Below, one piece after another: positions 10,570 through 22,690 of a DNA stretch of 64,000 nt. Made by a program: the position numbers and the translations under genes. The first letter of the stretch is position 1. Every line of letters begins with the position of its first letter. Source of the stretch: Thinopyrum elongatum (Eukaryota; Streptophyta; Magnoliopsida; Poales; Poaceae); assembly GCA_011799875.1 (NCBI GenBank), contig CM022302.1:374312775-374376774 (forward strand), read 5' to 3'. The notes under the pieces were generated by a model. The model was given only the letters and a program-made list of their open reading frames with translations. It did no database searches and was not told the DNA's origin.

Positions 10570-12172
10570 TGATACGTCTCCAACGTATCTATAAGTTTTG
10601 ATTGTTCCATGCTATTATATTATCTGTTTTGGATGTTTTATATGCATTATTATACTATTTTATATTATTTTTGGGACTAACCTATTAACCTAGAGCCCAG
10701 TGCCAGTTTCTATTTTTTCCTTGTTTTTGAGTTTCGCAGAAAAGGAATACCAAACGGAATAAAATCTTCGCGATGATTTTTCTTGGACCAGAAGACACCT
10801 GTGGGACTTGGACTCCAAGTCAGAAGACCTTGGAGTAGATGACAAGCCATAGGGGCGCGCCCTAGGGGGGGTGCCCCCCTGCCTTGTGGCCTACTCCAGC
10901 ACCCCCTGACCTAATTCTTCGTCCTATATATTCACATATATCCCAAAACCCTCAGAGGCATCCACGAAAACACTTTTCCACCGCCGCAACCTTCTGTACC
11001 CGTGAGATCCCATCTAGGGACCTTTTTCGGCACCCTGCCGGAGGGGGATTCGATCACGGAGGGCTTGTACATCAACTCTATTGCCCTTTCGGTGAAGCAT
11101 GAGTAGTTTACCTCAGACCTACGGGTCCATAGCTAGTAGCTAGATGGCATCTTCTCTCTCTTTGATTCTCAATACCACGTTCTCCTCAATGTTCTTGGAG
11201 ATCTATCCGATGTAATCTTCTTTTGCGGTGTGTTTGTCGAGATCCGATGAATTGTGGATTTATGATCAGCTTATCTATGAATATTATTTGAATCTTCTCT
11301 GAATTCTTATATGCATGATTTGATATCTTTGTAATTCTCTTCGAACTATCGGTTTGGTTTGGCTAACTAGATTGGTTTTTCTTGCAATGGGAGAAGTGCT
11401 TAGCTTTGGGTTCAATCTTGTGGTGTCCTTTCCCAGTGACAGTAGGGGCAGCAAGGCACGTATTGTATTGTTGCCATCGAGGATAAAAAGATGGGGTTTT
11501 CATCATATTGCTTGAGTTAATTCCTCTACATCATGTCATCTTACTTAATGCATTACTCTGTTCTTCATGAACTTAATACTCTAGATGCAGGCAGGAGTCG
11601 GTCGATGTGTGGAGTAATAGTAGTAGATGCAGAATCGTTTCGGTCTACTTGACACGGACGTGATGCCTATATTTCATAATCATTGCCTTAGATATCGTCA
11701 TAACTTTGCGCTTTTCTATGAATTGCTCGACAGTAATTTGTTCACCCACCGTATTATTTGCTATCTTGAGAGAAGCCTCTAGTGAAACCTATGGCCCCCG
11801 GGTCTATTTTCCATCATATAAGTTTCCGATCTACTGTTTTCCATCATATAAGTTTTAGATCTACTATTTTGCAATCTTTTACTTTCAGATCTATAAACCA
11901 AAAAACCCAAAAATATTTACTTTATCTTTTGTTTAGTTTTATCTATCTCTATCAGATCTCACTTTTGCAAGTGACCATGAAGGGATTGACAACCCCTTTA
12001 TCGCGTTGGGTGCAAGTTGTTTGATTGTTTGTGCAGGTATTAGGTGATTTGTGCGTTGTCTCCTACTGGATTGATACCTTGGTTCTCTAACTAAGGGAAA
12101 TACTTATCTCTACTTTGCTGCATCACCCTTTCCTCTTCAATGGAAAAACCAACGCAAGCTCAAGAAGTAGCA
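10570..12172 (+). repeat. W2 5' LTR
   Basis: It runs from TGATACGTCTCC to AGAAGTAGCA. A local near-duplication, CCATCATATAAGTTTCCGAT then CCATCATATAAGTTTTAGAT, lies at about 11810-11860 and is also in the 3' LTR, so it pre-dates insertion. A TATA-like TATATA is near 10925. Confidence 0.93.
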
Positions 12173-12183
12173 GGAAGAATTTC

Positions 12184-12201
12184 TGGCGCCGTTGCCGGGG
12201 A
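12184..12201 (+). other. W2 primer binding site, tRNA-Asp type
   Basis: TGGCGCCGTTGCCGGGGA lies 11 bp past the LTR end and is identical to the W1 site. Confidence 0.87.
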
Positions 12202-12457
12202 GATCTACGCCAAGTCAAGACATACCAAGTACCCATCATAAAACTCTCATCTCTTGCATTACATTATTCGACATTTGCCTCTCATTTTACTCTCCCCCAC
12301 TTCTAAAACGATTTTCAGAAAAACACAAAAAATATTTGCCGTTTTATTCACCTTCTTTCCGTTGCCTTTTTGTTTGCCCTTATGTCTTACTTGGTTTGTT
12401 TGCCAGTTTGCTTGCCATAATTGTGTATTTTATTCAAAATCAGGAATCAAAGAGTTT

Positions 12458-13294
12458 ATGGATCCTCATCCACTTGCTAATCTTTTTAAGAGATCCAATA
12501 ATAATGAACCAATTGCTAGTGAGTTGAATGCACTAGATTATCTTTATGAAGTTTTGCTTGAAATTCGTGAATCTGAAAATTATGATGAAGTGTTAAAAGA
12601 AGAAATTTATGAAGTGCTTCACGATAGCTCCTTGGATGGAAAGCATGATCGCAATGATGTTATTATAAATTCTATTAATGTAGATTGTGCTAATGATATG
12701 CAAAACCCTAAGCTTGGGGATGCTAATTTTGCTATGACCACTACTTCTTGCAATGATCATGATTGGGGCGATTCTTCTTATGATCTTGAAATTTTATTTA
12801 AGCCTCATGATAATAGTGTTTGCAATAATATTGAAAGTGGGTTTGGAAGAGTGTCAACTCTAGATAATAATGAGCCCACTACTTTGGAGTATGATCAATC
12901 TTATGAAATTTTTGATAAAAGTGGGCTTGGAGAGGTCATGACTTTATTTGATAACCCCACTATTTTGGAAGAGTGTCAACTTTGTATGCATGTGGATCAT
13001 GAAGAGAATATTTTATGTGATAGTTATATTGTTGAATTTGATTATGATCCTACATGTAATTATTATGAGAGAGGAAAATATGGTTCTAGAAATTTTCATG
13101 TCACTAAATTACCTCTCGTTATATTGAGATTGCTATTGTTTCTTTCCTCTTCCTCGCATATGCTAGTTTTTGCTTGCTTTGATAATTTGTTTGCTTATAA
13201 AATACCTATGCATAAGAAGTTTGTTAGACTTAAATATGTTTGTCACGTGTTTTATGATGCTCTCTTTGTGTTTCAATTATTATCTTTCATGTGA
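12458..13294 (+). CDS. W2 internal ORF, unknown 278-residue protein (type B)
   Basis: This is an intact ORF from ATG at 12458 (MDPHPLANLF) to TGA at 13292. I chose this ATG because the homologous W4 ORF starts at the same place (57898) and upstream codons lie in the leader. The protein is acidic and Asn/Asp-rich, with conserved stretches shared with W4: ASELNALDYLYEVLLE, SFGF-like IESGFGRVSTL, CDSYIVEFDYDPTCNYYERG, and a hydrophobic C-terminal third (LPLVILRLLLFLSSSSHMLV) that could be a membrane segment. I recognise no gag, zinc knuckle, protease or polymerase motif. Its stop is 44 bp upstream of the conserved stem-loop. Function is unknown; a packaging or envelope-like role would be speculation. 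Confidence 0.7.
   Translation: MDPHPLANLFKRSNNNEPIASELNALDYLYEVLLEIRESENYDEVLKEEIYEVLHDSSLDGKHDRNDVIINSINVDCANDMQNPKLGDANFAMTTTSCNDHDWGDSSYDLEILFKPHDNSVCNNIESGFGRVSTLDNNEPTTLEYDQSYEIFDKSGLGEVMTLFDNPTILEECQLCMHVDHEENILCDSYIVEFDYDPTCNYYERGKYGSRNFHVTKLPLVILRLLLFLSSSSHMLVFACFDNLFAYKIPMHKKFVRLKYVCHVFYDALFVFQLLSFM
12709..12724 (+). other. Internal polypurine-tract-like motif inside the W2 ORF
   Basis: TAAGCTTGGGGATGCT equals the true polypurine tract next to the 3' LTR (24041-24056). It is translated here as part of NPKLGDANFA. More copies are at 13941-13955 and 13997-14011. Confidence 0.6.
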
Positions 13295-14670
13295 GCATCA
13301 TCGAAATCTCAATGCCTAGCTAAAAGGCTTTAAAGAAAAGCGCTTGTTGGGAGACAACACAATATTTTTATTTTTCTGTTTGTATGAAAATACACATTAT
13401 TACCTATGTATTAATTGTGTTTTGGTGTTTTAATTAGTGTTTGTGCCAAGTAAGACCTTTGGGATGGCTTACGGGATAGTTGATTTGATCTTGCTGAAAA
13501 ACAGAAACTTTTGCGTCCAGTCACAGAATTTTAATAATTCACCGGAGCATTTAAAAACCCTGATTTTTTTACAAAGGATTGATATACAAATTTCCTATGT
13601 TTTCCGAATGTTTCAGAATTTTTGGAGTTAGAGAAGTATTAGAACAATTCGGATCTTCGCAGACTGTTCTGTTTTTGACAGATTCTATTTTCTTTGTGTT
13701 GTTTGCTTATTTTGATGAATCTATGGGTAGTATCGGGGGGTATGAACCATGGAAAAGTTGGAATACAGTATATATTACACCAATATAAATAAAGAATGAG
13801 TTAAAAACAGTACCAAAAGTGGTGATTTATTTTCTTATACTAACGGAGCTTATGAGATTTTCTGTTGAGTTTTGTGTTGTGAAGTTTTCAAGTTTTGGGT
13901 AAGGATTTGATGGACTACGGAATAAGGAGTGGCAAGAGCCTAAGCTTGGGGATGCCCAAGGCACCCCAAGATAATATTCATGGACAACCAAAAGCCTAAG
14001 CTTGGGGATGCCCCGGAAGGCGTCCCCTCTTTCTTCTTCGTCTATCGGTAACTTTACTTGAGGCTATATTTTCATTCACCACATGATATGTGTTTTGCTT
14101 GAAGCGTCTTGTATGATTTGAGTCCTTACTTTTTAGTTTGGCACAATCATCCTTGCTTTACACACCTTTTGAGAGGGACACGCATGAATCATGATTTATT
14201 AGAATACTCTATGTGCTTCACTTATATCTTTTGAGCTAGGCAATTTTGCTCTAGTGCTTCACTTATATCTTTTTAGAGCACGGCGGTGGCTTTATTTTGT
14301 AGAAATTATTGAACTATCGTGCTTCACTTATATTATTTTGAGAGTCTCTAAATAGCATGGTAATTTGCTTTGGTTATGAATTTAGTCCTAATATGATAGA
14401 CATCCAAGAGGGATATAATAAAAACTTTCATATAAAGTGCATTGAATACTATGAGAAGTTTGATTCCTTATGATTGTTTTGAGATATAAAGATGGTGATA
14501 TTAGAGTCATGCTAGTGAGTAATTGTGAATTGGAGAAATACTTGTGTTAACGTTTGTGAGTCCCGTAGCATGCACGTATGGTGAACCGTTATGTAACGAA
14601 GTTGGAGCATGAGATATTTTTTGATTGTCTTCCTTATGAGTGGCGGTCGGGGACGAGCGATGGTCTTTTC
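13295..14670 (+). other. W2 internal non-coding region, part 1
   Basis: It holds the stem-loop block at 13339-13362 and two polypurine-like motifs (13941-13955, 13997-14011). No gene is supported. It ends with target duplication TTTTC (14666-14670) and resumes at 22691, where CTACCAATCTATCCCC continues the sequence seen uninterrupted in W1 near 6567. Confidence 0.85.
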
Positions 14671-16399
14671 TGTTGGGTAACGTAGTAATAATTCAAAAAT
14701 TTCCTACGTGTCACCAAGATCAATCTAGGAGATGCTAGCAACAAGTGAGAGGGAGTGCATCTTCATACCCTTGAAGATCGCTAAGCGGAAGCGTTACAAG
14801 AACGCGGTTGATGGAGTCGTACTCGCGGCGATTCAAATCGCGGAAGATATCGACTCAAGCGCCGAACGGACGGCACCTCCGCGTTCAACACACATACAGC
14901 CCGGGGACATCTTTTCCTTCTTGATCCAGCAAGGGGAGAGGAGAAGTTGAGGGAGAGCTCTGGCAGCACGACGGCGCGGTGGTGGAGCTTGCGGTTCTCC
15001 GGCAGGGCTTCGCCAAGCACTACGGAGGAGGAGGAGGAGTTGGAGGGGGGAAGGGCTGCGCCAGGGGAAGGGTTGCAGCTCCCATGCATCTCCCCTCTAT
15101 ATATAGGGGTGGAGGGGGCTGGTTTCTTGCCCTCCAAGTCCATTGGGGCGTTGGCAAAGGTGGGAGGAAAGAAATCCCATCCTTTCCCTTCCCCACCGAT
15201 TGTTATCCCCCTTTTTTAGGGATCTTGATCTTATCCCTTCGGGATATGATCTTATTCCTTCAAAGGGGGGATCTTGGTGCGCCTTGACCAGGGGTGTGGG
15301 GCCTTGCCCCCACTACCCACGTTCATGTGGGTCCCCCATGCAGATGGGCCCCACTCGAGAACCTTCTAGAACCTTCCCGGTACAATACCGAAAAATCCCA
15401 AACATTTTCCGGTGGCCAAAATAAGACTTCCCATATATAAATCTTTACCTCCGGAACTCCTCGTGACGTCCGGGATCTCATCCGAGACTCCGAACAACTT
15501 TCGGTAACCACATACAATTTCCCATAACAAATCTAGCGTCACGGAACCTTAAGTGTGTAGACCCTACGGGTTCGGGACTATGCAGACATGACCGAGACAC
15601 CTCTCCGGCCAATAACCAATAGCGGGATCTGGATACCCATATTGGCTCCCACATGTTCCACGATGATCTCATCGGATGAACCACGATGTCGGGGATTCAA
15701 TCAATCCCGTATACAATTCCCTTTGTCCATCGGTATGTTACTTGCCCGAGATTCGATCGTCGGTATCCCTATACCTTGTTCAATCTCGTTACCAGCAAGT
15801 CTCTTTACTCGTTCCATAACGCATGATCTCGTGGCTAACTCCTTAGTCACATTGAGCTCATTATGATGATGCATTACCGAGTGGGCCCAGAGATACCTCT
15901 CCGTCATACGGAGTGACAAATCCCAGTCTCGATTCGTGCCAACCCAACAGACACTTTCGGAGATACCTGTAGTGCACCTTTATGGTCACCCAGTTACGTT
16001 GTGACGTTTGATACACCCAAAGCATTCCTACGGTATCTGGGAGTTGCACAATCTCATGGTCTAAGGAAATGATACTTGACATTAGAAAAGCTCTAGCAAA
16101 CGAACTACACGATCTTGTGCTATGCTTAGGATTGGGTCTTGTCCATCACATCATTCTCCTAATGATGTGATCCCGTTATCAACGACATCCAATGTCCATG
16201 GACAGGAAACCACAACCATCTATTGATCAACGAGCTAGTCAACTAGAGGCTCACTAGGGACATGCTGTGGTCTATGTATTCACACATGTATTACAGTTTC
16301 CGGTTAATACAATTATAGCATGAACAATAGACAATTATCATGAACAAGGAAATATAATAATAACCATTTTATTATTGCCTCTAGGGCATATTTCCAACA
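14671..16399 (-). repeat. Angela 3' LTR, complete (1729 bp)
   Basis: On the minus strand it runs from TGTTGGAAATATGCCC (at 16399) to GTTACCCAACA (at 14671). The minus-strand TATA is at 15098-15105. Predicted ORFs inside it are shadows. Confidence 0.95.
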
Positions 16400-16410
16400 G
16401 CCTCCCACTT
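16400..16410 (-). other. Angela polypurine tract
   Basis: Reads AAGTGGGAGGC on the minus strand, directly before the LTR. It is the counterpart of 1885-1895. Confidence 0.8.
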
Positions 16411-16431
16411 GCACTAGAATCAATAATCTAG

Positions 16432-19400
16432 TTACATTGTGATGAATCGAACACCCATAGAGTTCTGGTGCTGATCATGTTTTGCTCGTGGAAGAGGTTT
16501 AGTCAACGGATCTGCGACATTCAGATCCGTATGTACTTTACAAATATCTATGTCTCCATCTTGAATATATTCACGAATGGAGTTGAAGCGGCGCTTGATG
16601 TGCTTGGTCTTCCTGTGAAACCTGGGCTCCTTGGCAATGGCAATAGCTCCAGTGTTGTCACAGAAGAGAGTCATCGGGCACGACGCATTGGGAATCACTC
16701 CTAGGTTGGTGATAAACTCCTTCATCCAGACTCCTTCCTGAGCTGCTTCCGAAGCAGCTATGTACTCCGCTTCACATGTAGATCCCGCCACGACGCTTTG
16801 CTTGCAACTGCACCAGCTGACTGCCCCACCATTCAAAATTTACACGTATCCGTTTTGTGACTTGGAGTCATCCAGATCTGTGTCAAAGCTAGCATCGATG
16901 TAACCCTTTACGACGAGCTCTTCGGCACCTCCATAAATGAGAAACATATCCTTAGTCCTTTTCAGGTACTTCAGGATATTCTTGACCGCGGTCCAGTGTT
17001 CCATTCCGGGATCACTTTGGTACCTCCCTACCAAACTTATGGCAAGGTTCACATCAGGTCTGGTACACAGCATGGCATACATAATAGAGCCTATGGCGGA
17101 GGCATAGGGGATGACACTCATCTTTTCTCTTTCTTCTGCCGAGGTCGGGCATTGAGCTGCGCTCAATCTCACACCTTGCAATACAGGCAAGAACCCCTTC
17201 GTGGACTGATCCATATTGAACTTCTTCAATATCTTCTCAAGGTATGTGCTTTGTGAAAGACCAATGAGGCGTCTCTATCTATCTCTATAGATCTTGATGC
17301 CTAATATGTAAGCAGCTTATCCAAGGTCCTTCACTGAAAAACACTTATTCAAGTAGGCCTTTATGCTTTCCAAAAGTTCTATATCATTTCCCATCAACAG
17401 TATGTCATCCACATATAATATGAGAAATGCTACAGAGCTCCCACTCACTTTCTTGTAAATACAGGCTTCTCCATAAGTCTGTATAAACCCAAACGCTTTG
17501 ATCATTTCATCAAAAGCGAATGTTCCAACTCCGAGATGCTTGCACCAGCCCATAGATGGAGCGCTGGAGCTTGCATACTTTGTCAGCATTCTTAGGATCG
17601 ACAAAACCTTCCGGCTGCATCATATACAATTCTTCCTTAAGGAAACCATTAAGGAATGTCGTTTTGACGTCCATTTGCCAGATCTCATAATCATAGAATG
17701 CGACAATTGCTAACATGATTCGGACGGACTTCAGCTTCGCTATGGGTGAGAAGGTCTCATCGTAGTCAACCCCTTGAACTTGTCGATAACCCTTAGCAAC
17801 AAGCCGAGCCTTATAGACGGTCACATTACCATCCGCGTCAGTCTTCTTCTTAAAGATCCACTTATTCTCTATGGCTTGCCGATCATCGGGCAAGTCCGTC
17901 AAAGTCCATACTTTGTTTTCATACATGGATCCTATCTCGGATTTCATGGCTTCAAGGCATTTGTTGGAATCCGGGCCCGCCATCGCTTCTTCATAGTTCG
18001 AAGGTTCACCGTTGTCTAACAACATGATTTCCAGGACAGGGTTGCCGTACCACTCTGGTGCGGAACGTGTCCTCGTGGACCTACGAAGTTCAGTAGCAAC
18101 TTGACCCGAAGTTTCATGATCATCATCATTAAGTTCCTCTCTAGTCGGTGCAGGCACCACAGAAACATCTTCCTGAGCTGCACTACTCTCCGGTTCAAGA
18201 GGGGGTACCTCGTCAAGTTCTACTTTCCTCCCACTTACTTCTTTCGAGAGAAACTCTTTCTCCAGAAAGGATCCATTCTTGGCAACAAAGATCTTGCCTT
18301 CAGATCTGAGGTAGAAGGTATACCCAATAGTTTCCTTAGGGTATCCTATGAAGACGCATTTTTCCGATTTGGGTCAAGCTTTTCAGGTTGAAGTTTCTTG
18401 ACATAAGCATCGCATCCCCAAACTTTCAGAAACGACAGCTTAGGTTTCTTCCCAAACCATAATTCATACGGTGTTGTCTCAATGGATTTAGACGGTGCCC
18501 TATTTAAAGTGAATGCGGCAGTCTCTAAAGCATAACCCCAAAATGATAGGGGTAGATCGGTAAGAGACATCATAGATCGCACCATATCCAATAGAGTGCG
18601 ATTACGACGTTCGGACACACCATTACGCTGAGGTGTTCCAGGCGGCATGAGTTGTGAAACAATTCCACATTTGCTTAAGTGCGTGCCAAACTCGTGACTC
18701 AAGTATTCTCCTCCACGATCTGATCGTAAGAACTTTATTTTCCTGTAACGTTGATTCTCTACCTCGCTCTGAAATTCCTTGAACTTTTCAAAGGTCTCAG
18801 ACTTGTGTTTCATTAAGTAGACATACCCATATCTACTTAAGTCATCAGTGAGGGTGAGAACATAACGATACCACCGTGAGCCTCAACACTCATTGGACCG
18901 CATACATTAGTATGTATTATTTCCAACAAGTTGGTTGTTCACTCCATTGTTCCGGAGAACGGAGTCTTGGTCATTTTGCCCATGAGGCATGGTTCGCACG
19001 TGTCAAATGATTCATAATCAAGAGACTCCAAAAGTCCATCTGCACGGAGTTTCTTCATGCGTTTGACACCAATGTGACCAAGGCGGCAGTGCCACAAGTA
19101 TGTGGGACTATCATTATCAACCTTACATCTTTTGGCATTCACACTATGAATATGTGTAACATCATGTTCGAGATTCAATAAAAATAAACCATTGACCAGC
19201 GGGGCATGACTGTAAAACATATCTCTAATATAAATAAAACAACCATTATTCTCGAATTTAAATGAGTAGCCATCTCGCATTAAACGAGATCCAGATACAA
19301 TGTTCATGCTCAAAGCTGGCACTAAATAACAATTATTGAGGTTTAAAACTAACCCCGAAGGTAAATGTAGAGGTAGCGTGCCGACGGCGATCACATCGAC

Positions 19401-20414
19401 CTTGGAACCATTCCCGACGCGCATCGTCACCTCGTCCTTCGCCAGTCTCCGCTTATTCCGCAGCTCCTGTTTTGAGTTACAAATGTGAGCAACCGCACCG
19501 GTATCAAATACCCAAGAGCTACTATGAGCGCTGGTAAGGTACACATCAATAACATGTATATCATATATACCTTTGGCGTTGCCGGCCTTCTTATCCGCAA
19601 AGTACTTGGGGCAGTTCCGCTTCCAGTGACCATTTCCCTTGCAATAAAAGCACTCAGTCTCAGGCTTGGGTCCATTCTTTGGCTTCTTCCCGGCAACTGA
19701 CTTACCGGGCGCGGCAACTCCCTTGCTGTCCTTCTTGAAGTTCTTCTTACCCTTGCCTTTCTTGAAACTAGTGGTCTTATTCACCATCAACACTTGATGT
19801 TCCTTTTTGATCTCCACCTCCGCTGATTTCAGCATTGAATATAACTAAGGAATGGACTTCTCCACCCCTTGCATATTGTAGTTCATCACAAAGCTCTTGT
19901 AGCTAGGTGGAAGCAACTGGAGGATCCTGTCAATGACCGAGTCATCTGGAAGATTAACTTCTAGCTGAGACAAGCGGTTGTGCAACCCAGACATTTTGAG
20001 TATATGCTCGCTGACAGAGCTATTTTACTCCATCTTACAACTGTAGAACTTGTCGGAGACTTCATATCTCTTGACCCGGGCATGAGCTTGGAAAACCATT
20101 TTCAGCTCTTCGAACATCTCATATGCTCCGTGTTGCTCAAAACGCTTTTGGTGCCCCGGTTCTAAGCTGTAAAGCATGCCACACTGAACCAGGGAGTAAT
20201 CATCACTACGCGACTGTCAGGCGTTCATAACGTCTTGAGTTGCTGGGAAAATGGGTGCGTCACCTAGCGGTGCTTCACGGACATATGCTTTCTTGGCAGC
20301 TATGAGGATGATCCTCAAGTTACGGACACAGTCCGTATAGTTGCTACCATCGTCTTTCAGCTTGGTTTTCTCTAGGAACGCGTTGAAGTTGAGGGCAACA
20401 TTAGCGTGGGCCAT
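16432..20414 (-). pseudogene. Copia gag-pol polyprotein, broken
   Basis: Order on the minus strand: gag N-terminus from ATG at 20414 (MAHANVALNFNAFLEKTK); zinc knuckle CFYCKGNGHWKRNC near 19650; protease with FDTGA near 19510; GAG-pre-integrase HHCC (LWHCRLGHIG, CEPCLMGK) near 19090-18985; integrase core (LRSDRGGEYL, GTPQRNGVSERRNR) 18720-18600; RT (NKWIFKKK, YVDDILL) 17870-17395; RNase H (STCEAEYIAASEA, FCDNTGAIAIAKEP) 16790-16620. Lesions include an extra T in the run 17512-17515, a nonsense codon near 17275, TAA at 16840 (TAC in the forward copy), and several stops in gag between 19840 and 20216. The protein would make virus-like particles and cDNA in the cytoplasm; this copy cannot. Confidence 0.92.
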
Positions 20415-21520
20415 TGGATCTACAAGATAGGTTGTAAAGACAATTTTAGACTAAGTTCATGATAATTAAGTTCATCTGATCAAATTATTTAATGAACTCC
20501 CACTCAGATAAACATCCCTCTAGTCATCTAAGTGATGCATGATCCGAATCGACTAGGCCGTGTCCGATCATCACGTGAGATGGACTAGTCATCAACGGTG
20601 AACATCTCCATGTTGATCGCATCTACTATACGACTCATGTTTGACCTTTCGGTCTCTCGTGTTCCGAGGCCATGTCTGTACATGCTAGGCTCGTCAATTC
20701 AACCTAAGTGTTTCGCATGTGTAAATCTGGCTTACACCCGTTGTATGTGAATGTTAGAATCTATCACACCCGATCATCACGTGGTGCTTCGAAACAATGA
20801 ACCTTCGCAACGGTGCACACTTAGGGGGAACACATTTCTTGAAATTTTTAGTGAGGGATAATCTTATTTATGCTACCGTCGTTCTAAGCAAATAAGATGT
20901 AAACATGGTAAACATCACATGCAAATCATAAAGTGACATGCTATGGCCAATATAATCTTGCGCTTTTGATCTCCATCTTTGAGGCACGGCATGATCACCA
21001 TCGTCACCGGCATGACACCATGATCTCCATCATCGTGTCTTCATGAAGTTGTCTCACCAACTATTACTTCTACTACTATGGCTAACGGTTAGCAATAAAG
21101 TAAAGTAATTACATGGCATTTTCATTGACACGCAGGTCATACAATAAATTAAGACAACTCCTATGGCTCCTGCTGGTTGTCATACTCATCGACATGCAAG
21201 TCGTGATTCCTATTACAAGAACATGATCAATCTCATACATCACATATATAATTCATCACATCCTTTTGGCCATATAACATCACATAGCATACCCTGCAAA
21301 AACAAGTTAGACGTCCTCTAATTGTTGTTGTATGTTTTACGTGGCTGCTATGGGTTTCTAGCAAGAACGTTTCTTACCTACGCAAAAGCCACAACGGTGA
21401 TATTCCAATTGCTATTTACCCTTCATAAGGACCCTCTTCATCGAATCCGATCCGACTAAAGTGGGAGAGACAGACACCCGCTAGGCACCTTATGCAACAA
21501 GTGTATGTCAGTCGGTGGAA
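20415..21520 (-). other. Angela leader, truncated at its 5' side
   Basis: Non-coding leader between gag and the deletion point at 21520/21521. Alignment with the leader of H shows that about 170 bp next to the LTR, with the primer site, is missing. Confidence 0.8.
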
Positions 21521-22685
21521 TCTTGATCTTATCCCTTCGGGATATGATCTTATTCCTTCTAAGGGGGGATCTTGGTGCACCTTGACCAGGGGTGTGGGGC
21601 CTTGCCCCCACTACCCACATTCATGTGGGTCCCGCATGCAGGTGGGCCCCACTTCGGAACCTTCTAGAACCTTCCCGGTACAATACCAAAAAATCCCGAA
21701 CATTTTCCGGTGGCCAAAATAGGACTTCCCATATATGAATCTTTACCTCTGGATCATTCCGGAACTCCTCGTGACGTCCGGGATCTCATCCGAGACTCCG
21801 AACAACTTTCGGTAACCACATACAATTTCCAATAACAACTCTAGCGTCACGGAACCTTAAGTGTGTAGACCCTACGGGTTCGTGAACCATGCAGACATGA
21901 CCGAGACACCTCTCCGGCCAATAACCAATAGCGGGATCTGGATACCCATATTGGCTCCCACATGTTCCACGATGTCGGGGATTCAATCAATCCCGTATAC
22001 AATTCCCTTTGTCTATCGGTATGTTACTTGACCGAGATTCGATCGTCGGTATCCCTATTCCTTGTTCAATCTCGTTACCGGCAAGTCTCTTTACTCGTTC
22101 CATAACGCATGATCCTATGGCTAACTCCTTAGTCACATTGAGCTCATTATGATGATGCATTACCGAGTGGGCCCAGAGATACCTCTCCGTCATACGGAGT
22201 GACAAATCCCAGTCTCGATTCGTGCCAACCCAACAGACACTTTCGGAGATACCTGTAGTGCACCTTTATGGTCACCCAGTTACGTTGTGATGTTTGATAC
22301 ACCCAAAGCATTCCTACGGTATCCGGGAGTTGCACAATCTCATGGTCTAAGGAAATGATACTTGACATTAGAAAAGCTCTAGCAAACGAACTACACGATC
22401 TTGTGCTATGCTTAGGATTGGGTCTTGTCCATCACATCATTCTCCTAATGATGTGATCCCGTTATCAACGACATCCAATGTCCATGGTCAGGAAACCACA
22501 ACCATCTATTGATCAACGAGCTTGTCAAGTAGAGGCTCACTAGGGACATGCTGTGGTCTATGTATTCACACATGTATTACGGTTTCCGGTTAATACAATT
22601 ATAGCATGAACAATAGACAATTATCATGAAAAAGGAAATATAATAATAACAATTTTATTATTGCCTCTAGGGCATATTTCCAACA
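21521..22685 (-). repeat. Angela 5' LTR, missing its 3' third
   Basis: It matches 15221-16399 of the complete LTR and ends at CAACA (22685). The part corresponding to 14671-15220 is absent. Confidence 0.93.
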
Positions 22686-22690
22686 TTTTC

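Larger units (their letters stand above)
14671..22685 (-). mobile_element. Reverse Angela/BARE-type copia element nested in W2
   Basis: A perfect TTTTC target duplication flanks it (14666-14670, 22686-22690), and the host sequence rejoins exactly as in uninterrupted W1. The 3' LTR (left) is complete. The 5' LTR (right) lacks about 550 bp plus the primer site and first part of the leader, removed as one deletion. The internal region encodes gag, protease, integrase, RT and RNase H in the standard copia order but carries stops and frameshifts. Without a primer site and LTR end it cannot replicate on its own. Confidence 0.95.

Noticed and set aside
13941..14011. Tandem repeat around CTAAGCTTGGGGATGCC as a simple satellite
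   Set aside because: Only two spaced copies with different intervening sequence, conserved in W1 and W4; better explained as reiterated polypurine-like motifs.
15323..16082. Small ORFs within the copia LTRs recurring at 2223-2764, 15478-16082 and 21786-22368
   Set aside because: They recur because the LTR recurs; frames shift between copies and none is consistently open.
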